From NCBI RefSeq assembly GCF_014930365.1, contig NZ_JABXWI010000030.1:32074-96073 (forward strand): DNA of 64,000 nucleotides. Reading direction: 5' to 3'. The notes below the pieces were generated by a model that was not told where the DNA came from, did no database searches, and saw only the letters and a program-made list of their open reading frames with translations. The position numbers were made by a program, and so were the translations under genes. Position 1 is the first letter of the stretch. Each line of letters starts with the position of its first letter. Positions 1 through 8,801 of this stretch are shown here, piece after piece. The stretch comes from Streptomyces caniscabiei (GTDB taxonomy: Bacteria > Actinomycetota > Actinomycetes > Streptomycetales > Streptomycetaceae).

Positions 1-1392
1 CTGTACGGCCCGCCCGGTACGGGCAAGACGCTCCTCGCGCGCGCCGTCGCCGGCGAGGCGGGCGTCCCCTTCTACTCGATCTCCGGTTCCGACTTCGTCG
101 AGATGTTCGTCGGTGTCGGTGCCTCCCGGGTCCGTGACCTCTTCGAGCAGGCCAAGGCGAACGCCCCGGCGATCGTCTTCGTCGACGAGATCGACGCGGT
201 CGGCCGTCACCGCGGTGCCGGCCTCGGCGGCGGTCACGACGAGCGCGAGCAGACGCTCAACCAGCTGCTCGTCGAGATGGACGGCTTCGACGTCAAGGGC
301 GGTGTGATCCTCATCGCCGCGACGAACCGCCCGGACATCCTCGACCCGGCGCTCCTGCGCCCCGGCCGCTTCGACCGTCAGATCGCGGTCGACCGCCCGG
401 ACATGCAGGGCCGTCTGGAGATCCTCAAGGTCCACCAGAAGGGCAAGCCGGTCGCGCCCGACGTCGACCTCGGCGCCGTCGCCCGCCGCACCCCCGGTAT
501 GACGGGTGCCGATCTCTCCAACGTCCTGAACGAGGCCGCGCTCCTCACGGCCCGCAGCGACAAGAAGCTGATCGACAACCACATGCTGGACGAGGCGATC
601 GACCGTGTGGTCGCGGGCCCGCAGAAGCGGACCCGGATCATGTCGGACAAGGAGAAGAAGATCACCGCGTACCACGAGGGCGGACACGCCCTGGTCGCGG
701 CGGCCTCACCGAACTCCGACCCGGTCCACAAGATCACGATCCTGTCGAGAGGCCGTGCACTCGGCTACACGATGGTCCTGCCGGACGAGGACAAGTACTC
801 GACCACCCGCAACGAGATGCTCGACCAGCTCGGGTACATGATGGGTGGCCGGGCAGCCGAGGAACTGGTCTTCCACGACCCGACCACGGGTGCCGCGAAC
901 GACATCGAGAAGGCCACCAACCTGGCCCGCGCGATGGTCACGCAGTACGGCATGACCGAGCGGCTCGGCGCCATCAAGTTCGGCGGCGACAACACGGAGC
1001 CGTTCCTCGGACGTGAGATGGCTCACCAGCGCGACTACTCGGAAGAGGTCGCCGCGCTCGTGGACGAGGAAGTCAAGAAGCTCATCGAGAACGCGCACAA
1101 CGAGGCCTGGGAGATCCTGGTCGAGAACCGCGACGTCCTCGACAACCTGGTGCTCCAGCTGCTGGAGAAGGAGACGCTGGGCAAGGAGGAGATCGCCGAG
1201 ATCTTCTCCGCCATCGTCAAGCGCCCGGCCCGGCCCGCCTGGACCGGCTCCTCCCGCCGCACCCCGTCCACCCGTCCGCCGGTGCTCTCCCCGAAGGAGC
1301 TCGCACTGACGAACGGCGCCAACGGCGCGGCTCCGGCGATCACCACCAAGGCGCCCGCCGAGGCGACCCCGGAGGAGAGCCCGGAGAGCTGA
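1..1392 (+). CDS. ftsH: FtsH AAA+ zinc metalloprotease (5' end outside window)
   Basis: Membrane-bound ATP-dependent protease that degrades misfolded membrane proteins and short-lived regulators. The window opens inside the AAA domain: the reading frame starts with the Walker A motif GPPGTGKT. It continues with Walker B (VFVDEID), the second region of homology (RPGRFDR) and the zinc-binding HEGGH protease motif. The N-terminal membrane segments lie upstream of base 1. The C-terminus ends in a low-complexity Pro/Ala/Glu tail of about 60 residues, usual for the Streptomyces protein. A strong hairpin terminator follows, so folE probably has its own promoter. Family assignment is certain; only the 5' boundary is missing. 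Confidence 0.97.
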   Translation: MYGPPGTGKTLLARAVAGEAGVPFYSISGSDFVEMFVGVGASRVRDLFEQAKANAPAIVFVDEIDAVGRHRGAGLGGGHDEREQTLNQLLVEMDGFDVKGGVILIAATNRPDILDPALLRPGRFDRQIAVDRPDMQGRLEILKVHQKGKPVAPDVDLGAVARRTPGMTGADLSNVLNEAALLTARSDKKLIDNHMLDEAIDRVVAGPQKRTRIMSDKEKKITAYHEGGHALVAAASPNSDPVHKITILSRGRALGYTMVLPDEDKYSTTRNEMLDQLGYMMGGRAAEELVFHDPTTGAANDIEKATNLARAMVTQYGMTERLGAIKFGGDNTEPFLGREMAHQRDYSEEVAALVDEEVKKLIENAHNEAWEILVENRDVLDNLVLQLLEKETLGKEEIAEIFSAIVKRPARPAWTGSSRRTPSTRPPVLSPKELALTNGANGAAPAITTKAPAEATPEESPES

Positions 1393-1469
1393 CGCCGAAC
1401 AGATGAGAACCGGCCACCGGGAGCCTGCCGGCTCCCGGCCCGGTCCGCCTCGTCAGGCCCGGAATGATT

Positions 1470-1512
1470 GCCGCGCCCCCCTGGTTCTAGCCTGGGGGGC
1501 GCGGCATTTTCG
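1470..1512 (+). terminator. Intrinsic terminator after ftsH
   Basis: A perfect 12-bp stem, GCCGCGCCCCCC (1470-1481) with its complement at 1494-1505, has a 12-nt loop and is followed by ATTTT. It lies about 80 nt after the ftsH stop and before folE. Confidence 0.8.
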
Positions 1513-1594
1513 TATGGCCGAAAAAAGGCCGCAAGAAGGCCGAGGACGAGACGCGTCATCCGTACGTGTCACAGGCTCAGGAGCGAGGCACGAC

Positions 1595-2200
1595 ATGACC
1601 GACCCCGTGACGCTGGACGGCGAGGGCACCATCGGCGAGTTCGACGAGAAGCGCGCCGAGAACGCGGTACGAGAACTTCTGATCGCCGTCGGCGAGGATC
1701 CCGACCGGGAGGGGCTGCGGGAGACGCCGGCGCGGGTGGCGCGGGCGTACAAGGAGATCTTCGCGGGGCTGTGGCAGCAGCCGGAGGATGTGCTGACCAC
1801 CACGTTCGACCTCGGGCACGACGAGATGGTGCTGGTGAAGGACATCGAGGTGTACAGCACCTGCGAGCATCACCTGGTCCCGTTCCGGGGCGTCGCCCAC
1901 GTCGGGTACATCCCCTCCACCAGCGGCAAGATCACCGGCCTGTCGAAGCTGGCGCGGCTCGTGGACGTCTACGCGAGGCGCCCGCAGGTGCAGGAGCGGA
2001 TGACGACGCAGATCGCCGACTCGCTGATGGAGATCCTGGAGCCGCGCGGGGTGATCGTGGTCGTGGAGTGCGAGCACATGTGCATGTCGATGCGGGGCAT
2101 CCGCAAGCCGGGCGCGAAGACCATAACGTCGGCGGTGCGCGGCCAGCTCAGGGACGCGGCGACCCGCAACGAGGCGATGAGCCTCATCATGGCCCACTGA
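1595..2200 (+). CDS. folE: GTP cyclohydrolase I
   Basis: First enzyme of folate (and pterin) synthesis: converts GTP to 7,8-dihydroneopterin triphosphate in the cytoplasm. The 201-residue length is normal for the family. Zinc and catalytic motifs are present: TCEHHLVPF, SKLARLV and CEHMCMSMRG. The ATG at 1595 is chosen because the protein then begins MTDPVTL just before the conserved helix; GGAG/GAGG sequences lie 7-11 nt upstream, and an upstream extension in frame looks non-coding. It is separated from ftsH by a terminator. It heads the folate cluster with folP, folB and folK, which suggests shared function although folP has its own promoter signal. Confidence 0.97.
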   Translation: MTDPVTLDGEGTIGEFDEKRAENAVRELLIAVGEDPDREGLRETPARVARAYKEIFAGLWQQPEDVLTTTFDLGHDEMVLVKDIEVYSTCEHHLVPFRGVAHVGYIPSTSGKITGLSKLARLVDVYARRPQVQERMTTQIADSLMEILEPRGVIVVVECEHMCMSMRGIRKPGAKTITSAVRGQLRDAATRNEAMSLIMAH

Positions 2201-2246
2201 CCTCCCCAGTCCCGGGAGCGGAGGACCGCGGCTGCTGCCGGGGGCC

Positions 2247-2258
2247 TAGGCTTGACGC
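2247..2258 (+). promoter_or_regulatory. Leaderless -10 box of folP
   Basis: TAGGCT at 2247-2252 lies 6 nt before the ATG at 2259, the spacing expected when transcription starts on the start codon. There is no Shine-Dalgarno sequence before folP, which supports a leaderless transcript. Confidence 0.55.
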
Positions 2259-3125
2259 ATGAGCAAGCTGAACCGGCGTGGGTGGGTGGCCGGACTGCCC
2301 CGGTGGGACCGATGTGCGGTCATGGGGGTCGTCAATGTCACCCCGGACTCCTTCTCCGACGGCGGCCGCTTCTTCGACACCACGGCGGCGGTCAAGCACG
2401 GCCTGGACATGGTCGGCGAGGGCGCGGACCTGGTGGACGTCGGCGGTGAGTCGACCCGCCCCGGCGCGGCCCGCGTCGACGAGGCGGAGGAGCTGCGCAG
2501 GGTCGTCCCGGTCGTCCGTGGGCTGGCGTCCGAGGGCGTCACCGTCTCCGTGGACACCATGCGCGCGTCCGTCGCCGAGCAGGCCCTCGCGGCCGGCGCC
2601 GCCCTCGTCAACGACGTCAGCGGCGGACTCGCCGACCCCGCGATGATCCCGGTGGTCGCCGACGCGGGCGCCCCCTTCGTGGTGATGCACTGGCGCGGCT
2701 TCCTGGAGGGCGGCAACGTCAAGGGCGTCTACGCGGACGTCGTCACCGAGGTGCTGGACGAGCTGCACGCGCGCGTGGAGGCCGTGCTGGAGGGCGGCAT
2801 CGAGGCGGACCGGGTCGTCGTCGACCCGGGGCTGGGCTTCTCCAAGGACGCCGAGCACGACCTCGCCCTCCTCGCGCACCTCGACCGGCTGCACGGCCTC
2901 GGCCGGCCCCTGCTGGTCGCCGCCTCCCGCAAGCGGTTCCTCGGCCGGGTGCTGGCGGGCTCCGAGGGTGCCCCGCCGCCCGCGCGGGAACGGGACGCGG
3001 CCACGGCCGCCGTGTCGGCGCTGGCCGCGCAGCAGGGCGCCTGGGCGGTCCGCGTGCACGAGGTCCGCGCCACCGCCGACGCGGTCCGTGTGACCCGCGC
3101 CATCGAAGGGGCCCGGGAGCGGTGA
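2259..3125 (+). CDS. folP: Dihydropteroate synthase
   Basis: Condenses 6-hydroxymethyl-7,8-dihydropterin pyrophosphate with p-aminobenzoate to give dihydropteroate; it is the sulfonamide target. It is a TIM-barrel protein of 288 residues. Hallmark motifs are seen in order: GVVNVTPDSFSDGG, GGESTRPGA, SVDTM, NDVSGG, DPGLGFSK and SRKRF. The last codons overlap the next gene by 4 bp (GTGA), so translation of the two is probably coupled. A TAGGCT box 6 nt before the ATG suggests a leaderless promoter of its own. Nothing is unusual about the catalytic residues. Confidence 0.97.
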   Translation: MSKLNRRGWVAGLPRWDRCAVMGVVNVTPDSFSDGGRFFDTTAAVKHGLDMVGEGADLVDVGGESTRPGAARVDEAEELRRVVPVVRGLASEGVTVSVDTMRASVAEQALAAGAALVNDVSGGLADPAMIPVVADAGAPFVVMHWRGFLEGGNVKGVYADVVTEVLDELHARVEAVLEGGIEADRVVVDPGLGFSKDAEHDLALLAHLDRLHGLGRPLLVAASRKRFLGRVLAGSEGAPPPARERDAATAAVSALAAQQGAWAVRVHEVRATADAVRVTRAIEGARER

Positions 3126-3625
3126 GCGCTCCCCACACCGACGTCGAACAGGTCGAACTCGCCAACCGGGCCTTCTACGAGGCCATGGAACAGGGCGACT
3201 TCGAAACGCTCTCCGCGCTCTGGCTGGCCCCGGCCGACGTGGGCGTGGACGAGGAGTGGCACGACCCCGCCGAGACCGGCGTGATCTCCTGCGTCCACCC
3301 CGGCTGGCCGGTCCTCACCGGACGCGGCGAGGTGCTGCGCTCGTACGCGCTGATCATGGCGAACACGGAGTACATCCAGTTCTTCCTCACCGACGTGCAT
3401 GTGTCGGTCACCGGGGACACCGCGCTCGTCACCTGCACCGAGAACATCCTCAGCGGGGGCCCCGCGCCGGACGGCGGTGACGAGCTGGGGCCGCTCGTGG
3501 GGCAGCTGGTGGTCGCCACGAATGTGTTCCGTCGCACATCCGACGGCTGGAAGCTGTGGTCGCACCACGGGTCCCCGGTCCTGGCGGAGTCCGAGGACGA
3601 CGACGCCGAGGAGTCACCTTCCTGA
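3122..3625 (+). CDS. NTF2-like (SnoaL-fold) protein in the folate operon
   Basis: A 167-residue protein of the nuclear transport factor 2 / SnoaL-like fold. The N-terminal helix contains the typical 'NRAFYEAMEQGDFETLSALW' pattern, followed by a strand region with W..VLTGRGEV and a C-terminal 'GWKLWSHHGSPV' ending common to NTF2-like proteins. The GTG start overlaps the folP stop, so it is translationally coupled to folP. Streptomyces fol clusters carry this gene between folP and folB, which suggests a pterin-related or regulatory role. No catalytic residue set can be named, and function is unknown. It could equally be a small-molecule-binding accessory protein. Confidence 0.85.
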   Translation: MSAPHTDVEQVELANRAFYEAMEQGDFETLSALWLAPADVGVDEEWHDPAETGVISCVHPGWPVLTGRGEVLRSYALIMANTEYIQFFLTDVHVSVTGDTALVTCTENILSGGPAPDGGDELGPLVGQLVVATNVFRRTSDGWKLWSHHGSPVLAESEDDDAEESPS

Positions 3626-3883
3626 GTGGGCGGGTGTGCCGCGGGGCCCAAGGGGCGATTGGGGACACGGGTGCGCGGGTAGGGGCGGCTTCCGACCCGT
3701 GAGCCGCCGCGTTCCCCCGGGGAAACGCTCGATGAACCCTGTCCGTACGAGAGTGGAATCGAGCCTTCCGTGGGTGAGCGCTGTCAGTGCCCGCAGGTAG
3801 ATTCGAAGGTGGCCGGTGTGCCGACCGTCCTCGGACGAGGCGGAGGGCGCCGGCCGTTCCCGACGACGGCAGGAGTGATTCGC

Positions 3884-4243
3884 GTGGATCGTGTCGCGCT
3901 GCGCGGCCTCAGGGCCCGTGGGTACCACGGGGTGTTCCCGGGCGAACGCGAGGAGGGCCAGACCTTCGTCGTGGACCTCACGCTCGGGCTGGACACCCGG
4001 CCGGCCGCGGCCGACGACGACCTGGCGAAGACCGTGCACTACGGGATCGTCGCGGAGGAGGTCGTCGCCATCGTCGAGGGCGAGCCGGTGAACCTCATCG
4101 AGACGCTCGCCGAGCGCATCGCCCGGGCGTGTCTGCGGCATGAGGTGGTCCAGGAGGTCGAGGTCACCGTCCACAAGCCGAACGCGCCGATCACGGTCCC
4201 CTTCGACGACACGACCGTCACCATCACCCGGAGCCGAGTATGA
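3884..4243 (+). CDS. folB: Dihydroneopterin aldolase
   Basis: Cleaves 7,8-dihydroneopterin to 6-hydroxymethyl-7,8-dihydropterin and glycolaldehyde. The 119-residue product has the usual length and motifs: GYHGVFPGER near residue 13, the conserved 'VHYG' segment, and NLIETLAERIA around the active site, then VTVHKPNAPI. The GTG at 3884 is preferred because AGGAG lies 8 nt before it; another GTG at 3875 would add three residues. The 258 bp upstream contain a TAGATT -10-like box (3798-3803) but no gene. The stop overlaps the folK start as ATGA. Confidence 0.95.
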   Translation: MDRVALRGLRARGYHGVFPGEREEGQTFVVDLTLGLDTRPAAADDDLAKTVHYGIVAEEVVAIVEGEPVNLIETLAERIARACLRHEVVQEVEVTVHKPNAPITVPFDDTTVTITRSRV

Positions 4244-4851
4244 CCGCGTTCTTCACCGGGGGTCAGAGCGACCCGACCGTCCAGCCGGTGCCGGCCTCCG
4301 TCGTGCAGAAGGTGGACGAGGCCGACACGACCCTGCACAACCCCCGCCGGGCCGTGATCTCCATCGGCTCGAACCTGGGCAACCGGCTGGAGAACCTCCA
4401 GGGCGCCGTCGACGCGCTGGAGGACACCCCGGGCGTCCGCATCAAGGCCGTCTCGCCGGTGTACGAGACCGAGCCGTGGGGTGTGGCGCCGGGCAGCCAG
4501 CCCTCGTACTTCAACGCCGTGGTGGTCCTGAAGACCACCCTGCCGCCCTCCTCGCTGCTGGAGCGGGCCCAGGCGGTGGAGGAGGCCTTCCACCGGGTGC
4601 GGGACGAGCGCTGGGGCCCGCGCACGCTGGACGTCGACATCGTGGCGTACGCGGACGTCGTCTCCGACGACCCGGCGCTGACCCTGCCGCACCCGCGGGC
4701 GCACGAGCGGGCCTTCGTGCTCGCGCCGTGGCACGACGTGGAGCCGGAGGCCCGGCTCGCCGGCCGGGGCCCGGTCGCCCAGCTCCTCGACGGCATCACC
4801 CGCGAGGGTGTGTCGCCCCGCGCCGACCTGGAACTCCAGCTGCCCGAGTAG
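4240..4851 (+). CDS. folK: 2-amino-4-hydroxy-6-hydroxymethyldihydropteridine pyrophosphokinase (HPPK)
   Basis: Transfers pyrophosphate from ATP to 6-hydroxymethyl-7,8-dihydropterin, supplying the FolP substrate. Motifs visible are SIGSNLGNRLENL, SPVYETEPWG, the 'FHRVRDERWGPRTLDVDI' block containing the metal-binding DVD, and LPHPRAHERAFVL. The first 38 or so residues precede the core and are an N-terminal extension relative to shorter bacterial HPPKs. The start overlaps the folB stop by 4 bp, so the two are coupled. The order FolB then FolK follows the pathway order. Confidence 0.96.
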   Translation: MTAFFTGGQSDPTVQPVPASVVQKVDEADTTLHNPRRAVISIGSNLGNRLENLQGAVDALEDTPGVRIKAVSPVYETEPWGVAPGSQPSYFNAVVVLKTTLPPSSLLERAQAVEEAFHRVRDERWGPRTLDVDIVAYADVVSDDPALTLPHPRAHERAFVLAPWHDVEPEARLAGRGPVAQLLDGITREGVSPRADLELQLPE

Positions 4852-4970
4852 TCGTTAAGGTCTACCGGGTCGGGATCATCCTGACGCCGTCGGGACCACG
4901 CGCCGGGCCGACCACCCGGCGCCCGTGGGGCCCGGCGTCCGTGGACCATCGGGCTCGTCGAAGGGGCATC

Positions 4971-5456
4971 GTGAAAGAGCTGCGCATCAGGACGCTGGCC
5001 GCGGTGTTCGTGGTGGCGGGGGTGCTGTCCTGGGCCGGGGCCCGGCTGTGGAACTCGGTGGACACCCTGCCGAGCGTCCCGCTGGCCGCCCCCATCGTGC
5101 TCGCTCTGATCGCCGTCGTCCTGACGGCCACCGCGCTGTCGCTGCGCAGCCGGCTCAAGGCCCAGCGGGAGCGCCGGCCGGAGGCCAAGGGCGTCGACCC
5201 CCTGATGGCCGCCCGCGCGGTCGTCTTCGGCCAGGCCAGCGCTCTCGTCGCCGCTCTCGTCGCCGGGATGTACGGCGGCGTCGGGGTCTTCCTGCTGGAG
5301 TCCCTGGAGGTCCCGGCCCGCCGTGACCAGGCCATCTACGCCGGTTTCTCCGTCCTCGCGGGCATCGCCGTCATAGTGGCCGCCTTCTTCCTGGAGCGCG
5401 TCTGCAAACTCCCGGAGGACGACGACACGGGCGGCGGGGCGGCGCGGGCGACATGA
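4971..5456 (+). CDS. DUF3180 membrane protein
   Basis: A 161-residue integral membrane protein of the actinobacterial DUF3180 family, regularly found just downstream of folK. Four hydrophobic helices are visible, approximately at residues 9-27, 38-56, 85-108 and 123-144, with a basic loop (RSRLKAQRERRPEAKG) between helices 2 and 3. The GTG at 4971 follows an AAGGGG ribosome site. The protein ends in an acidic/glycine tail. The function is unknown; co-occurrence with folate genes is the only clue. Confidence 0.88.
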   Translation: MKELRIRTLAAVFVVAGVLSWAGARLWNSVDTLPSVPLAAPIVLALIAVVLTATALSLRSRLKAQRERRPEAKGVDPLMAARAVVFGQASALVAALVAGMYGGVGVFLLESLEVPARRDQAIYAGFSVLAGIAVIVAAFFLERVCKLPEDDDTGGGAARAT

Positions 5457-5501
5457 CATCGGGCGGGCCCGCGGCCCCTTGAGTCGGCCGAAGGCCACGA
5501 A

Positions 5502-5529
5502 AGGGGCGCGGGGAACTGCGCGGCCAGCC
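5502..5529 (+). repeat. Dispersed 3'-end repeat, copy 1
   Basis: Contains GGGGCGCGGGGAACTGCGCG followed by a CCAGCC end, 46 nt after the DUF3180 stop and in the same orientation as that gene. It is one of eight related copies in the window. Confidence 0.8.
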
Positions 5530-5540
5530 ACGCACGGCCC

Positions 5541-5587
5541 GCACTGTTGCTACGGCCGGCACTGTTCCTAGGGCCGCACTGTTCCTA
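5541..5587. repeat. Three iterons GCACTGTT(G/C)CTA
   Basis: The 12-mer GCACTGTTSCTA occurs at 5541, 5559 and 5576, spaced 18 and 17 bp apart, in the gap between the convergent ends of the DUF3180 and lysyltransferase genes. It may be a local duplication or a binding array; its function is unknown. Confidence 0.6.
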
Positions 5588-5620
5588 CGGCGGGCCGCGC
5601 CGACCCTGCGGCGCGGCCAC

Positions 5621-7558
5621 TCAGGCGGCGTTGCTCGCGGAGCGCACCGCATGGGCACAGGGGGCCGGAGCCTTCGCGCGGCGGCGCAGCAGGCGGGGCA
5701 GGGCGAGGTTGACGAAGCCCTCGGCCTGCATGGCGGCCAGGCCGAGGCGGGGGAGGTCGCGGGAGGCGGCGTAGACGACGAAGCGGGGCTCCCAGCGCGG
5801 GTGGAACTTGGCGTTGAACTTGTAGAGCGACTCGATCTGGAACCAGCGGGAGAGGAAGACCAGCAGGCCGCGCCAGGCGCGCAGGACCGGGCCGGCGCCG
5901 ATCTTCTCGCCGCGGGCCAGGGCCGAGCGGAACATCGCGAAGTTCAGGGAGACCTGCCGGACGCCCAGGCGGGGCGCCGCCTGGAGGGCGGCGACGATGA
6001 GCAGTTCGTTCATGCCGGGGTCGGCGGAGCGGTCGCGGCGCATCAGGTCCAGCGAGGCGCCGTCCGGCCCCCAGGGCACGAAGTGGAGGACGGCCTTCAG
6101 GTCGCCGTAGGGGCCGGGGGTCTCGTCGGCCTTGTGCGCGGTGGCGATCAGGCAGTCGCCGTCGGCCGGGTCGCCGATGCGGCCGAGCGCCATGGAGAAT
6201 CCGCGCTCGGTGTCGGTGCCGCGCCAGTCCTCGGCGGCGCGGCGGACGCGGTCCAGCTCGGCCTCGCCGAGGTCACGGACGCGCCGTACCCGGGTCTCGT
6301 AACCGAGGCGCTCGATGCGCTTCACCATTTGACGCACGTTGCGCATCGCACGTCCGGCGAGGGAGAAATCCGCGACGTCCACCACCGCCTCGTCGCCCAG
6401 TTCGAGGGCGTCCAGGCCGGTCTCCCGGGTCCAGACCTCCGCGCCGGTCTCCGAGCACCCCATGACGGCCGGGGTCCAGGAGTGGGCCTTGGCCTCGTCC
6501 ATGAAGCGTTCGATCGCGCCGGGCCAGGCCTCGACGTCGCCGATCGGGTCGCCGCTGGCGAGCATCACCCCGGAGACGACGCGGTACGTCACCGCCGCCT
6601 TGCCGCTCGGGGAGAAGACGACCGCCTTGTCGCGGCGGAGCGCGAAGTGGCCGAGCGAGTCGCGGCCGCCGTGCCTGTCGAGCAGGGCGCGCAGCCGCGC
6701 CTCGTCGTCGTCGGTGAGGCGGGCCGCCGGGTGTTCGGGGCGGAAGGCCAGGTAGATGGTGGTGATGGCGGTCAGCAGACCGAGGGCGCCGAGGGAGAAG
6801 GCCACCGTCCATGACGTGGTGCCCGCGTAGTCGACCGGGCCCTCGAAGCCGAACAGGCCGTAGATGACGTGTTCGAGCCGGTCGGCGAGGCTCGGGTCGC
6901 CGACCATCCGTCCCGGGTGGGCGCTGACGACGACCAGACCGAGGACGATCGAACCGGCGCCCATCAGCACGAAGTTGGTGAGCGCCCGCCAGCGGCTGGT
7001 GGGGTCGGGCAGGGCGGGGAACTCGTCGCGGTGCCGCAGCAGCGGGATGAACAGGGCGAGTGAGACGAGCACGCCGACGAGCGAGTGCCGATAGGCGAAC
7101 TGGGCGATCGCCCCGGCCGGGAGCAGCACCACGGCCGCCCGCCAGGCGCGCCGTTTGCGCCGGCGCAGACCGTGGGCGAGGAGCAGCAGCAGGACGCCGG
7201 CGCTCAGGGAGAGCGCCGCCGCGAACGGGCCGAGCGCGCCGGGCAGCACCTCGGCCAGCGCGTGCATCCGGCTGTTGCGGAAGCGGGGGAACACCCCCGC
7301 GGCGATGTCCACGAGCCCGACGAGTGTGCAGGCCCTGGCGACCAGCGCGGGCACGGCCTCGGGGCGCGGGCCGCGCAGCGCGCCGCGCAGGGCACCATGC
7401 GGTACGCCCCGGGGCGCGCCCTTCGGCTGCCGGTCGGCGCTCGGCGCGGAGCGGTCCGATCGGACCGGAACCGCACCCGACATTTCCCCATCTGTCCTGA
7501 CAGACATCGCATCCCGTAGTTCCGCGAGAGAGCTTGGATCCGGTGCCTTTTCCGGCAT
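5621..7558 (-). CDS. MprF/LysX-like membrane protein with phosphatidylglycerol lysyltransferase (DUF2156) domain
   Basis: Large membrane protein of up to 645 residues. The N-terminal half has about six hydrophobic helices (first near 'LVARACTLVGLVDIAAGVF'). The C-terminal half is a cytoplasmic GNAT-like DUF2156 domain, with blocks such as 'AVVFSPSGKAAVTYRVVSGV', 'SGDPIGDVEAWPGAI' and 'LNFAMFRSALARGEK'. Family members transfer lysine from Lys-tRNA to phosphatidylglycerol, lowering surface negative charge and giving resistance to cationic peptides. No lysyl-tRNA synthetase domain is fused here, unlike mycobacterial LysX. Start is uncertain: ATG at 7558, 7507 or 7483 are all in frame and none has a strong ribosome site. 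It is divergent from the esterase at 7677. Confidence 0.88.
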   Translation of the reverse strand: MPEKAPDPSSLAELRDAMSVRTDGEMSGAVPVRSDRSAPSADRQPKGAPRGVPHGALRGALRGPRPEAVPALVARACTLVGLVDIAAGVFPRFRNSRMHALAEVLPGALGPFAAALSLSAGVLLLLLAHGLRRRKRRAWRAAVVLLPAGAIAQFAYRHSLVGVLVSLALFIPLLRHRDEFPALPDPTSRWRALTNFVLMGAGSIVLGLVVVSAHPGRMVGDPSLADRLEHVIYGLFGFEGPVDYAGTTSWTVAFSLGALGLLTAITTIYLAFRPEHPAARLTDDDEARLRALLDRHGGRDSLGHFALRRDKAVVFSPSGKAAVTYRVVSGVMLASGDPIGDVEAWPGAIERFMDEAKAHSWTPAVMGCSETGAEVWTRETGLDALELGDEAVVDVADFSLAGRAMRNVRQMVKRIERLGYETRVRRVRDLGEAELDRVRRAAEDWRGTDTERGFSMALGRIGDPADGDCLIATAHKADETPGPYGDLKAVLHFVPWGPDGASLDLMRRDRSADPGMNELLIVAALQAAPRLGVRQVSLNFAMFRSALARGEKIGAGPVLRAWRGLLVFLSRWFQIESLYKFNAKFHPRWEPRFVVYAASRDLPRLGLAAMQAEGFVNLALPRLLRRRAKAPAPCAHAVRSASNAA

Positions 7559-7676
7559 CCGGCGACATTGCGCCCTCTAGGACGGTGCAGCGGCGGGGGA
7601 GGTTCACTCTCCATCGGAAAGCTGAACCAAAGGACAGGGAAAGACTAGGAAAGAAAGGTCGGCGGGGGACGTCCCG

Positions 7677-8801
7677 ATGGGTCTTACGAGCAACAAGGTG
7701 CTGGCGTTGGCCGTGCTGTCCGCCGTACTGCTGTTCATCGGCACGGTGTGGCTGTGGCCGAAGCTGGCCCGGCGCGGATGGCGGTCGGTCGGCGGTCGGA
7801 TCGCCGTCCTGCTGGCCACGCAGATCGCCGTCTTCGTGTCGGTCGGCCTCGCCGCCAACCAGGCGTTCGGGTTCTACGCCAGCTGGGCGGACCTCCTCGG
7901 CCGGGAGACCGGGCAGGGGGTGGTCGTCGACCACGACGGGGTCGAGACCGGGGGGCCGTTGCGGGTCGTCGACACCCAGCAGGTGAACGTGGCCGGCGGG
8001 GGCCGTCCCGCGGTCGGCGGCCAGATCCAGAAGGTCGAGATCGTCGGCCGCAGGAGCCGGATCGCGAGCCCGGCGTACGTGTATCTGCCGCCGGAGTACT
8101 TCCAGCCCCGGTACCGCACCCGCAGTTTCCCCGCCGCGGTCGTCCTCACCGGCTATCCGGGCACCGCCGAGGCGCTCATCAAGGGGCTCCACTTTCCGCA
8201 GACGGCCCACGCGTTGGCCCGCGACGGGAAGGCGCAGCCGATGATCCTGGTCATGCTGCGGCCGACCGTGGCGCCGCCGCGTGACACCGAGTGTGTGGAC
8301 GTCCCGGGCGGGCCGCAGACCGAGACGTTCTTCGCCAGGGATCTGCCGGACGCCGTCGGCCATCACTACAGGGTCGGGAAGAAGCCGGGCAGTTGGGGTG
8401 TCATAGGCGACTCGACCGGCGGCTACTGTGCGCTGAAACTCGCCATGCACCACCCCGGGGTGTTCGCCGCCGGCGCGGGCCTCTCGCCGTACTACAAGGC
8501 GCCGACCGACCCGACGACCGGTGATCTCTTCCAGGGGAACAAGACACTGCGGAACGAGGCGGACCTGTTCTGGTATCTGAGGCACCGTCCGGCGCCGGAC
8601 ACCTCTCTGCTGGTCACCAGCAGCAAACAGGGGGAGACCAACTACAAGGCCACGCTGAAGTTCATCGAACAGGTGAAGGAGAAGCGGCCGACGCGGATCT
8701 CGTCGATCATCCTCGACAGCGGAGGGCACAACTTCAACACGTGGCGCCGGGAGATCCCGGCGACGTTGCAGTGGATCAGCGGGCGGTTGAGCGACAGGTG
8801 A
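7677..8801 (+). CDS. Membrane-anchored alpha/beta-hydrolase (esterase D / antigen 85-like fold)
   Basis: A 374-residue protein. Two to three hydrophobic helices lie in the first 75 residues, then an extracytoplasmic alpha/beta-hydrolase domain of the putative esterase family (PF00756 type). The nucleophile elbow is GDSTGG (approximately residue 245), and a late His in 'DSGGHNFNTWRREI' fits the catalytic histidine. The start at 7677 has GGGGGAC about 6 nt upstream. It is divergent from the lysyltransferase-domain gene with 118 bp between, so both may act on the cell envelope; that pairing is inference. The substrate cannot be named. Confidence 0.88.
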   Translation: MGLTSNKVLALAVLSAVLLFIGTVWLWPKLARRGWRSVGGRIAVLLATQIAVFVSVGLAANQAFGFYASWADLLGRETGQGVVVDHDGVETGGPLRVVDTQQVNVAGGGRPAVGGQIQKVEIVGRRSRIASPAYVYLPPEYFQPRYRTRSFPAAVVLTGYPGTAEALIKGLHFPQTAHALARDGKAQPMILVMLRPTVAPPRDTECVDVPGGPQTETFFARDLPDAVGHHYRVGKKPGSWGVIGDSTGGYCALKLAMHHPGVFAAGAGLSPYYKAPTDPTTGDLFQGNKTLRNEADLFWYLRHRPAPDTSLLVTSSKQGETNYKATLKFIEQVKEKRPTRISSIILDSGGHNFNTWRREIPATLQWISGRLSDR

